Shown piece by piece: positions 27,871 through 38,272 of a stretch of DNA of 64,000 nt; the first letter of the stretch is position 1, and each line of letters begins with the position of its first letter. A program made the translations under genes and the position numbers. The DNA is taken from positions 124,001 to 188,000 of the forward strand of contig CP099603.1 in NCBI GenBank assembly GCA_024372625.1, read 5' to 3'. Below the pieces are notes generated by a model. The model was not told the origin of the DNA, made no database searches, and saw only the letters and a program-made list of their open reading frames with translations. Source of the stretch: Comamonadaceae bacterium OTU4NAUVB1. Its GTDB lineage: Bacteria; Pseudomonadota; Gammaproteobacteria; Burkholderiales; Burkholderiaceae_C.

Positions 27871-28608
27871 ATGAAACGCGATCTGCCGGCGCTCGCCCTC
27901 TACGCGCAGGTGAAGGAATTCATCTCTCGCAGGATCCAGGACGGCACCTGGCCGGCCGGCCATCGCCTGCCGTCGGAGCACGAGCTGGTCGCGCAGTTCG
28001 GCGTGGCCCGCATGACGGTGAATCGCGCGCTGCGCGATCTGGTCGAGCAGGGCCGCATCACCCGCGTGGCCGGTGTCGGCAGCTTCGTCGCCGAGGACAA
28101 GCCGCAGTCGACCCTGCTGCAGATCGCCAACATCGCCAGCGAGATCCGCCAGCGCGGGCACGACTACCGATGCCGGATGCTGGCGGTCGAACGCTGCGCC
28201 GCATCGCCCGACGTGGCGGCCTGGCTCGACCTGCGCGCGGGCGAATCGGTGTTCCACAGCGTGTGCCTGCACCTCGAGAACGAGACCCCGGTTCAGCTCG
28301 AGGAGCGCTACGTGAACCCGGCCGTGGTGCCGGCCTACCTCGACCAGGACTTCGAGGCGACGCCGCCCAGCGAATACCTGGTGCGCCACGTGCCGTTCGA
28401 CCAGATCGAGCACCTGGTGGACGCGGTACTGCCCACGGCCGAACAGGCCGAGCGGCTGGCGATGCCGGCGGCCGAGCCCTGCCTCCTGCTGACGCGTCGC
28501 ACCTGGACGCGGACCACCCCGGTCACCTGGGTGCGCTGCCTGCATCCGGCGTCCCGCTACCGCCTGGGCAGCCGCTTCCGCGCCGACGGCAATCCCAGCT
28601 TCGGCTGA
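27871..28608 (+). CDS. hutC: HutC-type GntR-family repressor of histidine utilisation
   Basis: 245 residues. An N-terminal GntR winged HTH (LPALALYAQVKEFISRRIQDG, RLPSEHELVAQFGVARMTVNRALRDLVEQGRI, VAGVGSFVAE) is followed by a UTRA ligand domain with SPDVAAWLDLRAGESVFHSVCLHLENETPVQLEERYVNPAVVP and PTAEQAERLAMP, both strong HutC features. The known inducer of HutC is urocanate. Three TGTATAKACA operators flank its operon, two before the importer and one before hutH, which fits autoregulation and control of both units. Confidence 0.92.
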   Translation: MKRDLPALALYAQVKEFISRRIQDGTWPAGHRLPSEHELVAQFGVARMTVNRALRDLVEQGRITRVAGVGSFVAEDKPQSTLLQIANIASEIRQRGHDYRCRMLAVERCAASPDVAAWLDLRAGESVFHSVCLHLENETPVQLEERYVNPAVVPAYLDQDFEATPPSEYLVRHVPFDQIEHLVDAVLPTAEQAERLAMPAAEPCLLLTRRTWTRTTPVTWVRCLHPASRYRLGSRFRADGNPSFG

Positions 28609-28660
28609 ACTCGCCCGTGCCCAGCCACCTCGCTCACCTCTGCGCCCACGCCGAAAACGA

Positions 28661-28674
28661 CCTGTATAGACAAG
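28661..28674 (+). promoter_or_regulatory. HutC-type operator directly before hutH
   Basis: CCTGTATAGACAAG, differing at one base from the proximal operator at 25203-25216. It lies 53 bases after the hutC stop and only four bases before the first possible hutH ATG (28679), where a ribosome-binding site should be. This suggests either that hutH starts further downstream or that the promoter lies inside hutC. Confidence 0.65.
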
Positions 28675-28678
28675 CCAC

Positions 28679-30253
28679 ATGACCGGTCTCCACCACGCAC
28701 CCTCCGCCGCCAGGATGCTCACGCCGGGCGCCGTCGACCTCCCGCTGCTGCGCGCCATCCACGCGGGTGGCGTGACCTTGTCGCTCGACCCGTCGGCCGT
28801 CGCCGGCATGCGGGCCTCGCAATTGGCGGTGCAGCGCATCGTCGACACCGACGCCGTCGTCTACGGCATCAACACCGGCTTCGGCAAGCTGGCGAGCACG
28901 CGCATCGGCAACGACCATCTGGCGGACCTGCAGCGCAACCTGGTGCGCTCGCACGGCGTGGGCACCGGGGAGCCGCTGGCGGCGCCGGTGGTGCGGCTGG
29001 TGCTGGCCACCAAGGCCGTGAGCCTGGCGCGCGGGCATTCGGGCGTCCGCCCGGAACTGGTCGATGCCCTGCTCGCGCTGTTCAATGCCGGCGTGCTCCC
29101 GCGCATTCCGGCCAAGGGCTCGGTCGGCGCGTCGGGCGACCTCGCGCCGCTCGCGCACCTGGCCTGCGTGCTCATCGGCGAGGGCGAGGCGACCCTGCCC
29201 GCATCGATGGGCGGCCGCGTCGTCGGCGGTGCCGAAGCCATGCGCAGCATCGGCCTCGAACCGTTCGTGCTGGGGCCGAAGGAAGGCCTGGCACTGCTCA
29301 ACGGCACGCAGGTGTCGACCGCGCTGGCGTTCGCCGGCCTCTTCGGTGCCGAGCGCGTCCTCGCCGCCGCGTTGATGTCGGGTGCAATGTCGCTCGAGGC
29401 GATCCAGGGGTCGATCAAGCCGTTCGACGCCCGCATCCATGCCGCACGCGGGCAGCCGGGGCAGATCGCCGTCGCGGCCGCCGTGCGCGCGCTGCTCGAC
29501 GGCAGCGACATCGTGCCGTCGCACGCCGACTGCGGCCGTGTGCAGGACCCGTACTCGGTGCGCTGCATTCCGCAGGTGATGGGCGCCTGCCTGGACAACG
29601 TGACGCACGCCGCGCGCGTGCTGGTCATCGAGGCCAACGCCGCCTCGGACAATCCGCTGGTCTTCACCGACACCGGCGACGTGATCTCGGGCGGCAACTT
29701 CCATGCCGAACCGGTGGCGTTCGCGGCCGACATCCTCGCCCTCGCCATCGCCGAGACCGGCGCCATCGCGGAGCGCCGCATCGCGCTGCTGCTGGACACC
29801 GGCCTGTCGGGCCTGCCGCCGTTCCTCGTGCGCGACGGCGGACTCAACTCCGGCTTCATGATCGCGCAGGTGACGGCCGCGGCACTGGCATCGGAGAACA
29901 AGTCGCTCGCGCACCCGGCCAGCGTCGACAGCCTGCCCACGTCGGCCAACCAGGAAGACCACGTGTCGATGGCGACCTTCGCCGCGCGTCGGCTCGGCGA
30001 CATGGTCGACAACACGGCGGTGGTCGTCGGCATCGAGGCCCTGTGCGCGGCGCAAGGCATCGAACTCAGGCGCGGGCCGACCGCGTTGCCGAAAAGCTCG
30101 CCATTGGTCGAAGCCGAGCTGGCCACCATCCGAAGCCGGGTCGCCTTTCTCGAACGCGACCGCTACCTCGCACCCGACATCCAGGCCATGCGGCAGTGGG
30201 CCCTCGCGGCCGACTTGCCCGACGTCCTGCTGCACCTCCTGCCCAGCCATTGA
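28679..30253 (+). CDS. hutH: histidine ammonia-lyase
   Basis: Up to 524 residues. It converts histidine to urocanate and ammonia, the first step of the pathway. The MIO cofactor triad Ala-Ser-Gly lies in [16 protein letters not shown]. Counted from the ATG at 28679 the triad is 151-153; counted from the next ATG at 28715 it is 139-141, closer to the usual 142-144 of HutH. Since 28679 has no Shine-Dalgarno sequence and abuts a HutC operator, 28715 may be the true start. Other family marks: [35 protein letters not shown] and NQEDHVSMA. Followed by hutU after 15 bases. Confidence 0.95.
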   Translation: MTGLHHAPSAARMLTPGAVDLPLLRAIHAGGVTLSLDPSAVAGMRASQLAVQRIVDTDAVVYGINTGFGKLASTRIGNDHLADLQRNLVRSHGVGTGEPLAAPVVRLVLATKAVSLARGHSGVRPELVDALLALFNAGVLPRIPAKGSVGASGDLAPLAHLACVLIGEGEATLPASMGGRVVGGAEAMRSIGLEPFVLGPKEGLALLNGTQVSTALAFAGLFGAERVLAAALMSGAMSLEAIQGSIKPFDARIHAARGQPGQIAVAAAVRALLDGSDIVPSHADCGRVQDPYSVRCIPQVMGACLDNVTHAARVLVIEANAASDNPLVFTDTGDVISGGNFHAEPVAFAADILALAIAETGAIAERRIALLLDTGLSGLPPFLVRDGGLNSGFMIAQVTAAALASENKSLAHPASVDSLPTSANQEDHVSMATFAARRLGDMVDNTAVVVGIEALCAAQGIELRRGPTALPKSSPLVEAELATIRSRVAFLERDRYLAPDIQAMRQWALAADLPDVLLHLLPSH

Positions 30254-30268
30254 AAGGACCCCAGCGCC

Positions 30269-31987
<1,719 letters not shown>

Positions 31988-31992
31988 AGCCC

Positions 31993-33015
31993 ATGTCCGA
32001 TTCGACCGCGGAGATCCATCTCCAGTACCTCAACCACCCCGACGTCCAGAAGCTGGCGATGACCGATGCCGAGATCATCGCGGCCGTCGAGCAGGGCCTG
32101 GTCGCGCAGGCGCGCGGCGAGGCGACCATCGAGCCGCGCATGCACCTGGTGCCCGAGAAGGACTATCCCGGCCACTTCAACGTGCTGCGCGGCTACATCC
32201 GCACCCTCGGTGACCAGGGCGTGGCGGGCGTGAAGGTGGTGGGCGACTTCTATCGCAACTACGAGATCGGCCTGCCGTCGGAACTCGCCATCCTCAACCT
32301 CTTCAACCCGAAGAACGGCACCCCGGTCGCGATCATCGATGCGTCCGACATCACCGACATGCGCACCGGCGCGGTGACGGCCATCGGCGCCAAGCACCTG
32401 GCGCGCAAGGATTCGAAGGTGCTCGGCCACATCGGCGCGCGCGGCACGGCCTACTGGAACGTGCGCCTGCTGCAGTCGATCTTCCACTTCGACGAGATCC
32501 GCGTGCACTCGCGCCGCAAGGAAAGCCGCGACGCCTTCGCCGCCAGGCTCGAGCAGGACCTGGGCGTGAGGATCACGGTGACCGAGGACTGGGAAAGCTG
32601 CGTGCGCGGCGCCGACATCGTGGTCGAGGCATCGCGCCTCGAGAAGCCCGCGCCGATGCTCAAGACCGAATGGATCAAGAAGGGCGCCTGCGTCATTCCC
32701 TACGGCACCAACAGCGCGGTCGAGCTGTCGCTCACCGACATCATGGACAAGATGGTGATGGACGACTGGGGCCAGGCCAAGGCCGGCCCCTTCGGTGCGC
32801 TGCGCGCGCACGTCGACAGCGGCAAGCTGTCGGCGACCACGCTCTACGCCGAGCTCGGCCAGATCGTGGCCGGCATGAAACCCGGCCGCCAGAGCGACGA
32901 CGAGACCACCCTGTTCTGGCACCGCGGTCTGTCGCTGTCGGACATCGCGCTGGGTTGCGCGATGCTCGACAAGGCGAAGGCCATGGGCGTCGGCCAGACG
33001 CTGCGATTCCGTTGA
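31993..33015 (+). CDS. ornithine cyclodeaminase / mu-crystallin family protein
   Basis: 340 residues with the family's NAD(P)-dependent layout: N-terminal LAMTDAEIIAAVEQGLVAQARGEA, EPRMHLVP, GYIRTLGDQGVAGVKVVGDF, then ASDITDMRTGAVTAIGAKHLARKDSKVLGHIGARGTAYWNVRLL, the Rossmann part. Members include ornithine cyclodeaminase, lysine cyclodeaminase, alanine dehydrogenase and ketimine reductase. It lies five bases after hutU, inside the hut region, although the standard pathway has no step for it. It may process a side product of histidine degradation or a cyclic amino acid; this is open. Confidence 0.85.
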   Translation: MSDSTAEIHLQYLNHPDVQKLAMTDAEIIAAVEQGLVAQARGEATIEPRMHLVPEKDYPGHFNVLRGYIRTLGDQGVAGVKVVGDFYRNYEIGLPSELAILNLFNPKNGTPVAIIDASDITDMRTGAVTAIGAKHLARKDSKVLGHIGARGTAYWNVRLLQSIFHFDEIRVHSRRKESRDAFAARLEQDLGVRITVTEDWESCVRGADIVVEASRLEKPAPMLKTEWIKKGACVIPYGTNSAVELSLTDIMDKMVMDDWGQAKAGPFGALRAHVDSGKLSATTLYAELGQIVAGMKPGRQSDDETTLFWHRGLSLSDIALGCAMLDKAKAMGVGQTLRFR

Positions 33016-33034
33016 ACGACCGCCGCGTCGCCCC

Positions 33035-33841
33035 ATGACCGCGATCGCCAACGCCCGCATGTACTCGGCCACGCCGGCCGTGCGCGACGCATGGAAGGTG
33101 CTGCTGCACTGGGTGCTGGCGCGGGCCGGGCTCGCGTGGGAGGTGATCGACCACGACCCGCCCGCACCGTTGTCGGCGCTGTGGGCGCGCGACGACCTCG
33201 GCCTCGCGATGATGTGCGGGCTGCCCTTCGCCCAGCGCGGTGCGCGGCCCACGCTGGTGGCCGCACCGATCCCGTCGCCGGCGCGCTATGGCGGCCGGCC
33301 GGTGTACTTCACCGACATCGTGGTGCGTGCGGACTCGAGCTTCGAGCGGCTGGAGGACACCTTCGGCGGCACGGTCGGCCACACGCTGGCCGACTCGATG
33401 TCGGGCGGCGTCGCCTTGCGCGACCATCTGGCGCCGTACCGCCGACGAGCGGGCACGCGGCTCTATCGCGCCACCGTGGGCAACCTCGTCCACGCGCGCG
33501 GCGTGATCGAGGCGCTGGCGGCGGGCCGCATCGATGTCGGTCCGCTCGACAGCTACTACCACGACCTGCTGCGCCACGACGAACCCGCGCTCGCCGCGCA
33601 GGTGCGCGTGGTCGCGCGCACCGAGCCGATGCCGATTCCACCGCTGGTCGCGACCGCGAGGATGACCGATGCCGAACTGCAGCGCCTGCGCGACGCGCTG
33701 GGCGACGTGGCCACGTCCGACGCGCTCGCACCCGCCAGGGAACGCTTGTTGCTTGCGGGATTCGCCATTCCAGACCCCGCCGGCTACGACGTGCTGGCGG
33801 CCATGGCCCGACGCCCCGTCCCACCTTTCGAGGACCTCTGA
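33035..33841 (+). CDS. PhnD-like substrate-binding-fold protein without signal peptide
   Basis: 268 residues reading like the phosphate/phosphonate-binding PhnD family: MYSATPAVRDAWKVLLHWVLARAGL, LGLAMMCGLPFAQ, GGRPVYFTDIVVRADSSFERLEDTFGGTVGHTLADSMSGG, NLVHARGVIEALAAGRIDVGPLDSYYHDLL. No signal peptide is present, so it should be cytosolic: either an enzyme-associated sensor or a receptor that lost export. It sits between the cyclodeaminase-family gene and a Bug receptor, overlapping the latter by TGATG. Function unknown. Confidence 0.7.
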   Translation: MTAIANARMYSATPAVRDAWKVLLHWVLARAGLAWEVIDHDPPAPLSALWARDDLGLAMMCGLPFAQRGARPTLVAAPIPSPARYGGRPVYFTDIVVRADSSFERLEDTFGGTVGHTLADSMSGGVALRDHLAPYRRRAGTRLYRATVGNLVHARGVIEALAAGRIDVGPLDSYYHDLLRHDEPALAAQVRVVARTEPMPIPPLVATARMTDAELQRLRDALGDVATSDALAPARERLLLAGFAIPDPAGYDVLAAMARRPVPPFEDL

Positions 33842-34815
33842 TGAAGCACTTCCTGCTGGCCACCTCCCTGACCGCTTCGCTGCTGCTCGCGACCACCCCG
33901 TTTTCGGCTTCCGCCCAGAGCTATCCAGCCAAGCCGGTGCACGTGATCGTGCCGTTCGCGCCCGGCGGCCCGGTCGACGTGCTGGCCCGCATCCTGGGCC
34001 AGGAGTTCGGCGAGGCCTGGCGCCAGGCCTTCGTGGTGGAGAACAAGGTCGGCGCGGCCGGCAACATCGGCGTCGACCAGGTGGCCAAGGCCGCGCCGGA
34101 CGGCTACACGATCGGCATCGTTCCCGCGGGCAACATCGCGGTGAACCCGTCGCTGTTCAGCAACCTGCCCTACAAGGCCTCGGAGCTGCAGCCCGTCGCG
34201 ATGCTGGCCACCGTCGAGAACGTGCTGGTGGTCAGCGCCGACTCGCCGGCCAGGAGCCTGAAGGACCTGCTCGCGATGGCCGCCGCCAAGCCCGAGACGG
34301 TGAGCTTCGCTTCCCCCGGTGCCGGCAGCCAGGCGCATCTGGCGGGCGAGCTGATGGCGCTGGACGGCGGCGTGCGCATGATCCACGTGCCGTACAAGGG
34401 CACGGGGCCGGCGCTCAACGACGTGATCGGCGGCCAGGTCACGATGATGTTCGGTCAGATGTCCTCGGTGCTGCCGCTGATCAGGGGCGGCAAGCTGCGC
34501 GCCGTCGGCGTCGCCAGCCCGAAGCGTTCGACCGTGCTGCCCGACGTGCCGACGATCGCCGAACAGGGCATGCCGCGGTTCGAGGCGGTGTCGTGGTATG
34601 CGCTGATGGTGCCGGCCGCCACGCCGAAAGCCATCGTCGACAGGCTCAACGCCGAGAGCCTGAAGATGCTGGACAAGCCGGCCATCCGGGAGAAGTTCGC
34701 GGGCCTCGGGCTCGAAGCCGGCAGCGGCACGCCGCAGTCGCTGGCCGCCACCATCCAGAGCGAAACCGCGCGCTGGGCCGACGTCATCCAGAAGAAGAAC
34801 ATCAAGCCGGAATAG
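33841..34815 (+). CDS. Bug/TctC-family tripartite tricarboxylate receptor
   Basis: 324 residues with signal peptide MKHFLLATSLTASLLLATTPFSASAQ and Bug signatures KPVHVIVPFAPGGPVDVLARILG, ENKVGAAGNIGVDQVAKAAPDG, HVPYKGTGPALNDVIGGQV and VLPDVPTIAEQGMPRFEAVSWYALMVPA. No TctA/TctB membrane genes are nearby, as is usual for orphan Bug receptors in Burkholderiales. Its presence inside the hut region hints that it binds a hut-related carboxylate (for example urocanate or a ring-opened product), which is inference. Confidence 0.9.
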   Translation: MKHFLLATSLTASLLLATTPFSASAQSYPAKPVHVIVPFAPGGPVDVLARILGQEFGEAWRQAFVVENKVGAAGNIGVDQVAKAAPDGYTIGIVPAGNIAVNPSLFSNLPYKASELQPVAMLATVENVLVVSADSPARSLKDLLAMAAAKPETVSFASPGAGSQAHLAGELMALDGGVRMIHVPYKGTGPALNDVIGGQVTMMFGQMSSVLPLIRGGKLRAVGVASPKRSTVLPDVPTIAEQGMPRFEAVSWYALMVPAATPKAIVDRLNAESLKMLDKPAIREKFAGLGLEAGSGTPQSLAATIQSETARWADVIQKKNIKPE

Positions 34816-34864
34816 GGCACTGCCCGCCGCCTGCCATCCTCCGACGTCTCGCCGCGCACCGCCC

Positions 34865-34889
34865 GTCTCGTCTCGTCTCGTCTCGTCTC
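34865..34889 (+). repeat. five tandem copies of GTCTC
   Basis: A perfect pentanucleotide microsatellite lying in the 94-base gap between the Bug receptor and the polar amino-acid receptor, 20 bases before the latter's ATG. Slippage here would alter promoter or leader spacing without affecting a reading frame. Confidence 0.85.
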
Positions 34890-34909
34890 ACCATTCCTCA
34901 GGACCCACC

Positions 34910-35662
34910 ATGACCTTCCGCCGCGCGCTTCTCGTCGCCGCATTCGCCCTTGCCGGCTTCACCGGTTTCACCGGCGCGGCCCATGCCCAGGCCGTTCTCA
35001 CCGTCGGCACCGACGCCACCTTCCCGCCGATGGAGTTCATCGAAGCGGGCAGGCACACCGGCTTCGACGTCGAACTCGTCGAGGCCATCGGCAAGGCGAT
35101 GGGCCGCAGGGTCGAGTGGGTCGACATCGACTTCAAGGGCCTCATCCCCGGCCTGATCTCCAGGCGCTTCGACATGGCCGTGTCGGCCATCTACATCACC
35201 GACGAGCGCAGGAAGGTCGTCGACTTCACCGAGCCCTACTACGCCGGCGGCCTGGTCGCGATGGTCAAGGCCGACAACACGACGCTCAGGTCGCCGGCCG
35301 ACCTGAACGGCAGGAAGGTCAGCGTGCAGGTCGGCACCAAGTCGGTCGGCTACGTGAAGGAGAAGTACCCGAAGGTCGAGCTGATGGAAGTCGAGAAGAA
35401 CCAGGAGATGTTCAACCTGGTCGCCATCGGCCGCAGCGACGCGGCGGTGACCGGCAAGCCCGCCGCCTTCCAGTACGTGCGCACGCGCCCCGGCCTGAAG
35501 GTGCTCGACGAGCAGCTCACCACCGAGGACTACGGCATGGCGATCCGCAAGGACTCGCCCGAACTGACGAAGGCGGTGAACGTCGCCCTCGCCAGGCTGA
35601 AGGCCGACGGCACCTACGCGGCCATCGTGAAGAAGTGGTTCAGCAACACCGCGGCGAAGTGA
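34910..35662 (+). CDS. polar amino-acid ABC transporter substrate-binding protein (SBP_bac_3)
   Basis: 250 residues: signal peptide MTFRRALLVAAFALAGFTGFTGAAHAQ, then AVLTVGTDATFPPMEFIEAGRHTGFDVELVEAIGKAMGRRVEWVDIDFKG-type opening (split here by residue blocks) and SAIYITDERRKVVDFTEPYYAGGLVAMV. This is the HisJ/GlnH/ArtJ family, suggesting an amino-acid ligand such as histidine, glutamate or arginine. A matching permease follows after 13 bases, but no ATPase gene is present in the region. Confidence 0.9.
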   Translation: MTFRRALLVAAFALAGFTGFTGAAHAQAVLTVGTDATFPPMEFIEAGRHTGFDVELVEAIGKAMGRRVEWVDIDFKGLIPGLISRRFDMAVSAIYITDERRKVVDFTEPYYAGGLVAMVKADNTTLRSPADLNGRKVSVQVGTKSVGYVKEKYPKVELMEVEKNQEMFNLVAIGRSDAAVTGKPAAFQYVRTRPGLKVLDEQLTTEDYGMAIRKDSPELTKAVNVALARLKADGTYAAIVKKWFSNTAAK

Positions 35663-35675
35663 TCCGGCGTCGTTG

Positions 35676-36344
35676 ATGGACCTGGACTTCACACCGGTCT
35701 GGGCGGGCTGGACCGACTTGCTGCGCGGCGCGCTCGTCACGGTGCAGATCACCGCCTGCGCGCTGACGCTCGGCTGCGTGCTCGGCCTGCTGGTCGGCAT
35801 CGGGCGGCTGAACCCGAAGCGGCGCTGGCGCCACGGCTTCTGCACCGCCTACGTCGCGGCGGTCCGCGGCACGCCGCTGCTGGTGCAGTTGTTCATCCTG
35901 TTCTTCGGGCTGCCGCATTTCGGCATCCTGCTGCCCGCCTTCCTGTGCGGCGTGCTGGGGCTCGGCGTGTATTCGGGTGCCTATGTGTCGGAGATCGTGC
36001 GTGGCGCGATCCAGTCCATCGACCGGGGCCAGACGCTGGCGGCCGAATCCCTGGGCATGACGCCGGGCGTCGCGATGCGGCAGATCGTGCTGCCGCAGGC
36101 CGTGGTGCGGATGATCCCGCCGCTGGGCAACGAGTTCATCGCCCTGATCAAGAACTCGGCCCTGGTGTCGCTGCTGACCATCCACGACGTGATGCACGAA
36201 GGCCAGAAGATCATCAGCGTGTCGTACCGATCGCTCGAGGTGTACCTGGCGATCGCGGCCGTGTATTTCGTGCTGACCGGCGGGGTGACGCTCACGCTGC
36301 GGCACTTCGAACGCAAGCTGCGCCAGGGCGGGTTGCTGAGATGA
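35676..36344 (+). CDS. polar amino-acid ABC transporter permease (HisM/GlnP type)
   Basis: 222 residues, about five membrane helices: WTDLLRGALVTVQITACALTLGCVLGLLVGIGRL, the family motif YVAAVRGTPLLVQLFILFFGLP, and the EAA-type loop AAESLGMTPGVAMRQIVLPQAVVRMIPPLGNEF. A single permease gene with no ATPase follows its receptor. It could homodimerise and borrow an ATPase encoded elsewhere, or use the hut-region ATPase at 27072. Start ATG at 35676; hutD overlaps its stop by ATGA. Confidence 0.9.
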   Translation: MDLDFTPVWAGWTDLLRGALVTVQITACALTLGCVLGLLVGIGRLNPKRRWRHGFCTAYVAAVRGTPLLVQLFILFFGLPHFGILLPAFLCGVLGLGVYSGAYVSEIVRGAIQSIDRGQTLAAESLGMTPGVAMRQIVLPQAVVRMIPPLGNEFIALIKNSALVSLLTIHDVMHEGQKIISVSYRSLEVYLAIAAVYFVLTGGVTLTLRHFERKLRQGGLLR

Positions 36345-36955
36345 CCGTTGGGCGCTTTGACCGCGACACCCTGCCCGTCACGCCCTGGAAGAACGGCGGC
36401 GGCACCACGCGCGAGATCGCGAGCTGGCCCCCGGGCGCCGGCCTGGAGACGTTCGACTGGCGCGTGAGCATCGCGACCATCGGGGCGAGCGGCCCGTTCT
36501 CGGTGTTCGGCGGGGTGGACCGCACGATCATGCTGCTCGACGGCGAAGGCATGCGGTTGCATGCCGCCGACGGCAGCATCGCGCACCGGCTCGACCGGCC
36601 GCACCAGCCCTTCGCCTTCCGTGGCGACGTGCCGATCGATTGCACGGTGCTCGGTGGCGCGTCGAGCGATTTCAACGTGATGAGCCGGCGTGCAAAAGGC
36701 ACCGCCGACGTGCGGGTGCTGACCCTCGCGCAGACGCTGGACGCCGCGCCGGCCGGGCTGCTGATGGCCTTGCATGGACGCTGGCGCGTCGACGACCGGT
36801 CGCTCGCCGCGGGCGAAGGCCTGTGGTGGGCCGACACGCCGACCGCGTGGGCGCTCGCGCCCCGGGACGACGCTGCCGAACTGGTGGCGGTACGCTGGAC
36901 ACCACGGCACCGACCGAACGAGCACGGAACGGACGTTCCGCAACCCGCAGGATGA
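36341..36955 (+). CDS. hutD: HutD-family protein
   Basis: 204 residues of the HutD/Ves cupin-like family: opening with [21 protein letters not shown], then [34 protein letters not shown] and [17 protein letters not shown]. HutD is conserved in hut operons; in Pseudomonas it has been linked to limiting excessive hut activity, and it has no catalytic step in the pathway. Here it overlaps the upstream permease and the downstream hutI by four bases each (ATGA), so it is translated as part of the hut operon. Confidence 0.9.
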   Translation: MTVGRFDRDTLPVTPWKNGGGTTREIASWPPGAGLETFDWRVSIATIGASGPFSVFGGVDRTIMLLDGEGMRLHAADGSIAHRLDRPHQPFAFRGDVPIDCTVLGGASSDFNVMSRRAKGTADVRVLTLAQTLDAAPAGLLMALHGRWRVDDRSLAAGEGLWWADTPTAWALAPRDDAAELVAVRWTPRHRPNEHGTDVPQPAG

Positions 36956-38199
36956 CCATGAAGCACAAGCCATTCGACGCACTCCCCTCGGCCGACGGTC
37001 TCTGGACCGGCCTGCGGCTCGCGAGCGACGCGACCACGCAGGCGGCCATCGTCGTCGGGCAGGGCATCGTCCGCTGGGTCGGCCCGCGCGCGGCGCTGCC
37101 TGCCGGGTTCGCGTCGCTGCCGCTGCACGACGGCGGCGACGCCCTGGTCACCCCGGGCCTGGTCGACTGCCACACGCACCTGGTCTACGGCGGACAGCGC
37201 GCCAACGAGTTCGCGATGCGACTCGCCGGTGCCAGCTACGAAGAAGTGGCCAGGGCCGGCGGGGGCATCGTCTCGAGCGTGCGCGCCACGCGCGAGGCCA
37301 GCGAGGACGATCTGTTCGCGAGCGCGGCCGTGCGGCTCGAGGCGCTGCTGGCCGAGGGTGTCTGCGCGATCGAGATCAAGTCGGGCTACGGCCTGGCGCT
37401 GGAACACGAGCGCAAGCAGTTGCGCGTGGCGCGCCGGCTCGGCGAGGCCTATGGCGTCACGGTGCGCACCACCTTCCTGGGCGCGCACGCATTGCCGCCC
37501 GAGTACGCGGGTCGCGAGAACGGCAGTGGTGACTATATCGCGCTCGTCTGCGACGACATGATGCCCGCGCTCGCGGCCGAAGGGCTGATCGATGCGGTCG
37601 ACGTGTTCTGCGAGCGCATCGCCTTCTCGCTGGAGGAGACCGAGCGCGTCTTCCAGGCCGCGCGGGCGCTGGGCCTGCCGGTGAAGCTGCACGCCGAGCA
37701 GCTGTCGGACATGGGTGGCGCGGCGCTGGCGGCGCGCCATGGCGCGCTGTCGTGCGACCACATCGAGCATCTGTCGCAGGCCGGCGTCGACGCGATGCGC
37801 GCGGCGGGCACCGTGGCCGTGCTGCTGCCCGGCGCGTACTACACGCTGCGCGACACGCAGCCGCCGCCCATCGCCGCGTTGCGCGAGGCCGGCGTGCCGA
37901 TGGCTGTATCGACCGATCACAACCCCGGCACCTCGCCCGCGCTGAGCTTGCTGCTGATGGTGAACATGGCCTGCACGCTGTTCCGGTTGACGGTCCCTGA
38001 AGCCATCGCCGCCGTGACGACGCATGCGGCGCGTGCCTTGGGGCTGCAGGCCACGCACGGGGCCATCGCGGTGGGCCTGCCCGCGAACTTCGTGCTGTGG
38101 AACCTGCGCGAGGCTTCGGAGCTGGCTTATTGGTTCGGTCAGCGGCCCGTGTCCACCGTCGTGCGGCAGGGGCGGATCGCGGCGGGTGTCGGCGCATGA
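36952..38199 (+). CDS. hutI: imidazolonepropionase
   Basis: 415 residues (413 if the second ATG at 36958 is used). A metal-dependent amidohydrolase that opens the imidazolone ring to give N-formimidoylglutamate. Metal ligands in [11 protein letters not shown] (His74 and His76), [55 protein letters not shown] and [30 protein letters not shown] residues (in blocks) are all present, so the active site looks complete. Overlaps hutD by ATGA; hutF starts 73 bases after its stop. Confidence 0.95.
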   Translation: MTMKHKPFDALPSADGLWTGLRLASDATTQAAIVVGQGIVRWVGPRAALPAGFASLPLHDGGDALVTPGLVDCHTHLVYGGQRANEFAMRLAGASYEEVARAGGGIVSSVRATREASEDDLFASAAVRLEALLAEGVCAIEIKSGYGLALEHERKQLRVARRLGEAYGVTVRTTFLGAHALPPEYAGRENGSGDYIALVCDDMMPALAAEGLIDAVDVFCERIAFSLEETERVFQAARALGLPVKLHAEQLSDMGGAALAARHGALSCDHIEHLSQAGVDAMRAAGTVAVLLPGAYYTLRDTQPPPIAALREAGVPMAVSTDHNPGTSPALSLLLMVNMACTLFRLTVPEAIAAVTTHAARALGLQATHGAIAVGLPANFVLWNLREASELAYWFGQRPVSTVVRQGRIAAGVGA

Positions 38200-38272
38200 G
38201 GGCGCGTTGCGGTCCGTCCGTCCGGCATGCTGCCCGCCGGCGCTCCCGCCCGTCGACCGCGTGGAGCGCGAG

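Noticed and set aside
34865..34889. GTCTC repeats as a CRISPR or IS end
   Set aside because: No spacers, no terminal inverted repeats and no transposase; it is a simple microsatellite.
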